From: Prostheceraeus crozeri
Taxonomy: Eukaryota; Platyhelminthes; Polycladida; Euryleptidae
Length of the DNA: 64,000 bases
Direction: 5' to 3'
Assembly (NCBI GenBank): GCA_907163375.1
Contig: CAJQUW010008720.1
Span: 248,001-312,000, forward strand
The translations under genes were made by a program, and so were the position numbers. The notes beneath the pieces are model-generated. The model saw nothing but the letters and a program-made list of their open reading frames with translations, did no database searches and was not told where the DNA came from. The stretch's first letter is position 1. Every line of letters starts with the position of its first letter. Shown here in pieces: positions 59,310-64,000 of this stretch.

Positions 59310-59690
59310 TAAATCCGCCAGTTTTTCTGGGACGGTGCTTTTTCTTCTCTTTTTAACGCGTCTATCCTCTTTGGTTGAGGGTTGGACGATGTAAGAGTTC
59401 TCCAACGGGCACGGTCCTGGGCATCCCTCACAGACGCTCCCTTCTCCACCACTTCTTCATTGATCACTTTGGAGCCATGCAATAGAAACTACACGAATAG
59501 AAAGACTTTAAGTCAGAGACATAAGTCATAAAAGGCGGATCATGTATGTATGAGACAAGTAACTGGATTACCTATTTTGAAGAATTTAACAAAATGCTGC
59601 CTGATCATGGATTGTGCGATGTCTCTCCATTTCTTGCGCTCCTGTTTCTCCTCTTGAACATCAGTGCCATGAAGCCGGCAAGAAGCATTC
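59310..59690 (-). pseudogene. Possible LINE protein remnant
   Basis: The minus strand contains VRDAQDRARWRTLTSSN near 59.4 kb and EEKQERKKWRDIAQSM near 59.64 kb. D..RW..L endings are common at the C-terminus of animal LINE RTs. No catalytic motif is present and the frames are short, so this is only a suggestion. Confidence 0.3.
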
Positions 59691-60112
59691 TCAGGCTATG
59701 ACATGTCTATGCGAAGAGGAAATAGTCCCTCTACAATGATATTGGATAGCACGGTGCGACCGTACGCATATTAAGTACATGTCCATTAGTATTTTCCAGG
59801 CTGTCTGTTCCCTTTACATCTCGCTTTTAATCGAACATAGCTTTGAGCTTGCGGATGTGATGTCAAATGGACGATCCTGAAAAATCCTGCGCAGTTAAAT
59901 ATCATTTGCGTCAGAATCATTGATTCATAGTCCACTTAGCAGTGCGGTAACTTTTTGAAAGATGATAGAAAACCCTCCGCTGTTAGACACTGCCGTGCTG
60001 TATGTTGCTAAGAAGCGGACTAAACATGTTCATGAATAGCTCTTCTTTGCATTTTATTCAACAGATGTAGAATATTCAATCACTCACTATTTTGTAAACA
60101 TATGTGTAAATT

Positions 60113-60687
60113 CAGAGTTGGAACCGGGCCCGCATCGACTCCAAAATATTAAGCCCGGGCCCGGGTGAGAAATTTCATCGTTTTGAGCACCTTGCCATCC
60201 TTAATGAAGGAATCAGTTACAATAGTTGAGTGCAATCCTTAAGAGTCATTCTAAAAATCTAATTGTTGATAACATGATCATATCCTGTAGGGCCTGTGTA
60301 CCATCTGTAGGTAGATTGATGGCTGTTGAACAGTAAAGTGAATTTTTAAACATTTTTCATTAATATCATTTGTTCTAAATGTTGTTCATGTATAGCGCGT
60401 TTGTTTATCACAAATATATTGGATCTTATTTGATGTATATATCTTATTTTGATGCTACTTGAAAAAGTGAAGTCATTATCCCGGTGTTTATTTCATCATA
60501 TTGCTTAAGGACAAGTTGATAGGCCATAATGTGAAATTGATTAAGAGAACTGAAATGATCAAATGAAGAAAGCATTTCTGATTTCGGACATACTAAATAT
60601 CAGCCTGGGTGCTAGATATTTCAGACCCGGCCCGGGTGCTTACAGAATTTTCTCGGCTGAGCCGGCCCGGGCCCACCTCCAGCTCTG
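60113..60687. mobile_element. hAT-like non-autonomous element, 575 bp
   Basis: The left end is cagagttggaaccgggcccg; the right end, reverse complemented, is cagagctggaggtgggcccg. Both continue with further CCCGGGCC words (60.16 and 60.63 kb). The 8-bp flanks tgtaaatt and tgttcaat agree at five positions, a possible eroded hAT target duplication. The interior is AT-rich and non-coding. Confidence 0.65.
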
Positions 60688-63300
60688 TGTTCAATTGTTG
60701 CATGTACAGTAAATCATTCATCACTGAATCTGGAACAACAGTAATGATGCATCTGGAAAAATTGATAGCCTGAATTCTAACAAGAAAGGATCGTAATAAC
60801 GCTAACGTATGTTGTGAATTTTCGGAGTGAATCTTCGGAATATCAGAGAGTATAGGGTTATGCCATACTATTAGATCTGCAACATACTTCAAAATATACT
60901 TGCTTTAAATAAGACATAAATTGCATAAATGTACGTATGAGACACATTGTAGAGTTTTGCGGTTTATGAATTTTATTTCAGTCTGTTTTAATGCCATATA
61001 CAGGCGGGATGCAATTTCGATTCATTTTTCGGTTTTCTTTGCATTTTGATAATGGGAAATAGCATGATTACTATTGCGAATAGTTAGTTGTCCATGTTAT
61101 TTAATACCCATATAGATGGTCCTGTTTATTATGTTGGCATATTGATGCTTTCGCAAAACGCAGCTAGTTATCGTTGCGTAACAAGCCTAATTTCACTCAC
61201 TTGCTATTTCATTTGGCTTTGATGATTTGTTGCGGCATGCAATTCATGAGGTTTAGAACGATGTATTAACGTATATTTTACGCATTTTGCGGATATATCG
61301 TACGTATGTTTTGGAATCACAATTTTGATCAATTTATTGGTCCTTTTCAAACGTTAGATGAAAGCCCTCGTCCTCACTCAATCGCTTACTAATACTAGAG
61401 AGATGATTCCTTTCTGTCATTCGAAAATGCGATGTTAATTATCTTATGAACTAATGATGTGCATTGAATTCAAAGTCTGCACTACCCAAATACCTCTATT
61501 TAGTTTATGCGGTCTCTTAATTTGTGTACAGATCAAAGTCAGAGCATTTCAATAATGAGGCTCCTAAATGAATGATGTGGAAATGTATCTACATGTACAT
61601 GTACTTCATTATTTCATGAACAATGAAGAGCCATGATAAAGATTGCAAGGGAGATCTTGAGTGTTGAGGTGTATATGTACATGTCTTAGTGCTACGTTGT
61701 ATTTATCACATATCTAGAAATTTTTTGTCGTGATAATTCGAAAAATTAGTGCTTCTCCTCTTGAGTAGCAGGTCTAGCGACTAGCGGCCAAATAGTGTGA
61801 AATTTTGGAGAAACTCAACAGGTTCAGAACTTCGCAATCAGTGCGAATTACCTATTGCACTTTAAATGATTTTACATTTCACCTATATCAAAATCTTGTG
61901 CCTTCCTCTTCACCCCTTCTACAACTTCGCCCCATTTCAAGTTGGGGTCGCACGTGCGGAATACTGACAGTCTCGCCCGTCCGGTTTTCTGGTCTTTGCA
62001 GATATATTTCATCTTTCCACTTTTATTTTTGCCTTCCTTTCTCTCATCTACTGACTTCTAGCTCTTTCATTCTTCTTCCGACCATGTCCATCTCTCCTCC
62101 ATCGTGTGTCTCAGCTATCTCGTGCATTTTCTCGGTTTATCACAACCTCTCCATTCTAGGTATGTCTTCTGATATTCTCATTTTTCAGTTGATTTGGATT
62201 TGTCAGACGAAGCGACCAACTCAGCATTCTCTTGAAACTTAGTCACAGCCATCGTTTCCGTAGTAAATTATTGGGTCTAAACCTATCCCGGTAGCGTGAA
62301 TACTTCATGTATAATTTTCTTGAATAATTGTTTTAAAGTTGACTCTTGCATAGTCGACAGCAGAGCAAGTTTCTGCAAGGAACGAGGCCGATAGTGAGAC
62401 TCACAAAAAGATGTGAACCCTATGACTAACTAATTTGTACGTCTGACGAGTCCTACTCTGTTCCTTTTCATGTCAGGCTAGACCAAACAGAAATACATGT
62501 TAATATAATCGGAAAGCAAGCTGAGATTTCCAGTAAAAATGATATTTTCTATGCTTTCCCTGATTAGTGAGAAGTACTGAGTCCAGCCATAATAAGTCCA
62601 TCGCTTCCATTCGACCTTTAAAGCGAATTTCGAAATACATTGTTCTGTATTTTAGCGGTCGCGTTTGGAAGGGTACACTGGAGACAAGTTCACTTCAACA
62701 AGAACTCATCAACACAAACCACAAATAACCAACTGAGGCTTTGTGGTTTTGATAACGAATCTGGGCTTTTGGTAGCCTTGATTGACATTGTAATGTGGTA
62801 GCAAATATGCATGACAAGGACTGGGATTCCGGTTTGAACAAGCGTTAGCGGGAAATTATTAATGAATTTTTTTTATAAATTTCTCTACTAATGTTAGCTA
62901 ACTCTGAATCACTGACATGCTTTCAAGTAAGTGTCTTGGAATAGTGTACATTCAGAAATATCATAATTCACATGTAATTGTTAATGCGCCTAATGAAACA
63001 TGTGAAGATGGAAACGCAGTTTCTGATTTTTCTTAACTTTTATATCAAACAATCTTTGCAGCCTCACCGAATTATTTGAATTGGCCTTTTCTTTAAATTC
63101 GCGTATCCCTTTGCATAAGATACCGACAATAGTTGCAACTAAAAAAATAAGGCAATCTTCTTTTCTTCAAAACGCATCTGTCTTGCCATTCGTAATATAA
63201 ATTTAATTTTTTAGTCGCAATCTGAGAAAATGTCTTGAACTCATTGGAGAACACATGTATTGCGAATAGAGTTCGTGAACAGTCCATAGCTGCTTTATTT
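60688..63300. other. Non-coding stretch
   Basis: No recognisable gene or mobile element. A 145-codon ORF at 61805-62242 is Ser/Leu-rich without known motifs. An AG-preceded open stretch at about 62656 (GRVWKGTLETSSLQQELINT) does not resemble the missing end of Beclin. Confidence 0.4.
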
Positions 63301-63308
63301 GACAATTA

Positions 63309-63496
63309 TTAATCAATTTCGGTGACAGGTAAAGTGTCTACTGTCATGGGCTTCTCCAATTCGTCAGTGAAAGGCTTCTCTCGGTGCATTTGCGCAGCTA
63401 GATCTGTGACTTGATGAGGACAAGGTCTGTTGGGAACAAAATTACTTCGTTTGTTGTCAATTAACACCTTGTGTTTTTCTGAGAGGGGCAGGTGAC
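63309..63496 (-). CDS. Candidate terminal exon of an unknown minus-strand gene
   Basis: On the minus strand cgttcctcag could be a splice acceptor. The following frame reads HLPLSEKHKVLIDNKRSNFV and continues through PCPHQVTDLAAQMHREKPFT to a stop at 63309. Charged, protein-like composition and codon choice distinguish it from the other short ORFs, but I recognise no family. No upstream exon is visible in the remaining 500 bp. Confidence 0.25.
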
Positions 63497-64000
63497 CTGA
63501 GGAACGAACTTTGTTCACAGACGATAATTACAGTTTAATAATAGAAGAAAATGAATTGCCTCAGGAATATGACAGATGTTTAAAGCAGTGAATGCAATAA
63601 AGTAATATTAATTTGAATAATTATCTAATTCGTTCATCAGCTTTTTAAGGGACTCTGATGGGATACCTATCTGCGATGATGATTTAAGCCTGTGTTATTC
63701 AAACTTTTTCATTTCCGTTTATCCAAAGAAGGAAATGTTGACGTTGTTCCCCCAAAAAAGTTCATAACAAATCATCGCATTGAATGGCATTCAATTATTT
63801 TTCGATATAAGATAATCATGACCATTTTGTAGGAGATCAAAGCGGCATCATTGTTTGTACCAATGTCAGACTCAGGCCTGCATGATTATATAAAATGAAA
63901 TCGATTACACACCGATAGCGCGAGTCTTCTCTGCCAACTCGCCGTACCTTCCCATATGAGCTTTTCCAATAGGTCCTTTTTGAAATATGTTAAATGTTAA

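Noticed and set aside
61805..62242. 145-codon Ser/Leu-rich ORF
   Set aside because: Low complexity, no motif, no splice or start context.
62656..62730. Candidate last beclin exon after ttttag
   Set aside because: The translation lacks any similarity to the Beclin C-terminus (no KW.LAW-type segment).

Overview
This is animal nuclear DNA, AT-rich and probably from an invertebrate. The evidence is a spliced gene with GT-AG introns of 8 to 16 kb, tRNA-derived SINEs, CR1/L2-type LINEs, a Penelope-like element, a Ty3/Gypsy-type LTR element and many MITEs. I cannot name the species from sequence alone.

The host gene is a beclin-type autophagy gene on the + strand. Five exons (6872-6955, 7036-7096, 22806-22894, 31067-31168, 41347-41490) join in frame with matching phases (2, 0, 2, 2, then 2). 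Together they encode the end of the coiled-coil and most of the evolutionarily conserved domain (ECD) of Beclin. The sequence is divergent: the membrane-binding aromatic finger FFW is replaced by SMW. The 5' exons lie upstream of the window or were not recognised. The exon for the last ~35-40 residues was not found in the 22.5 kb after exon 41347-41490.

Nearly everything else is mobile DNA inside or beside this gene. The first large intron (7097-22805) holds a nested set of DNA transposons (7381-9316), several SINEs, a small MITE and an antisense LINE fragment (12.4-13.5 kb). The second (22895-31066) carries a young-looking Penelope-like retroelement with an intact RT + GIY-YIG ORF; its 5' end is fused to an inverted partial copy, giving 770-bp arms. 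The third (31169-41346) has a palindromic MITE, a decayed Ty3/Gypsy-type element with two LTRs (33473-37647), and a LINE fragment running into a 33-bp minisatellite.

Downstream of 41490 lie a 1.4-kb inverted-repeat element full of short motifs, a nearly complete but frameshifted CR1/L2-like LINE (44.5-48.1 kb), two further LINE RT fragments, a near-perfect foldback element (53549-53874), a SINE, a 25-bp minisatellite and a hAT-like element (60113-60687). The stretches 16.0-21.3, 56.0-58.9 and 61.0-63.3 kb hold nothing I can identify.

The only coherent cellular function is the beclin gene (class III PI3-kinase complex, autophagy). The rest is a layered record of insertions that expanded its introns.
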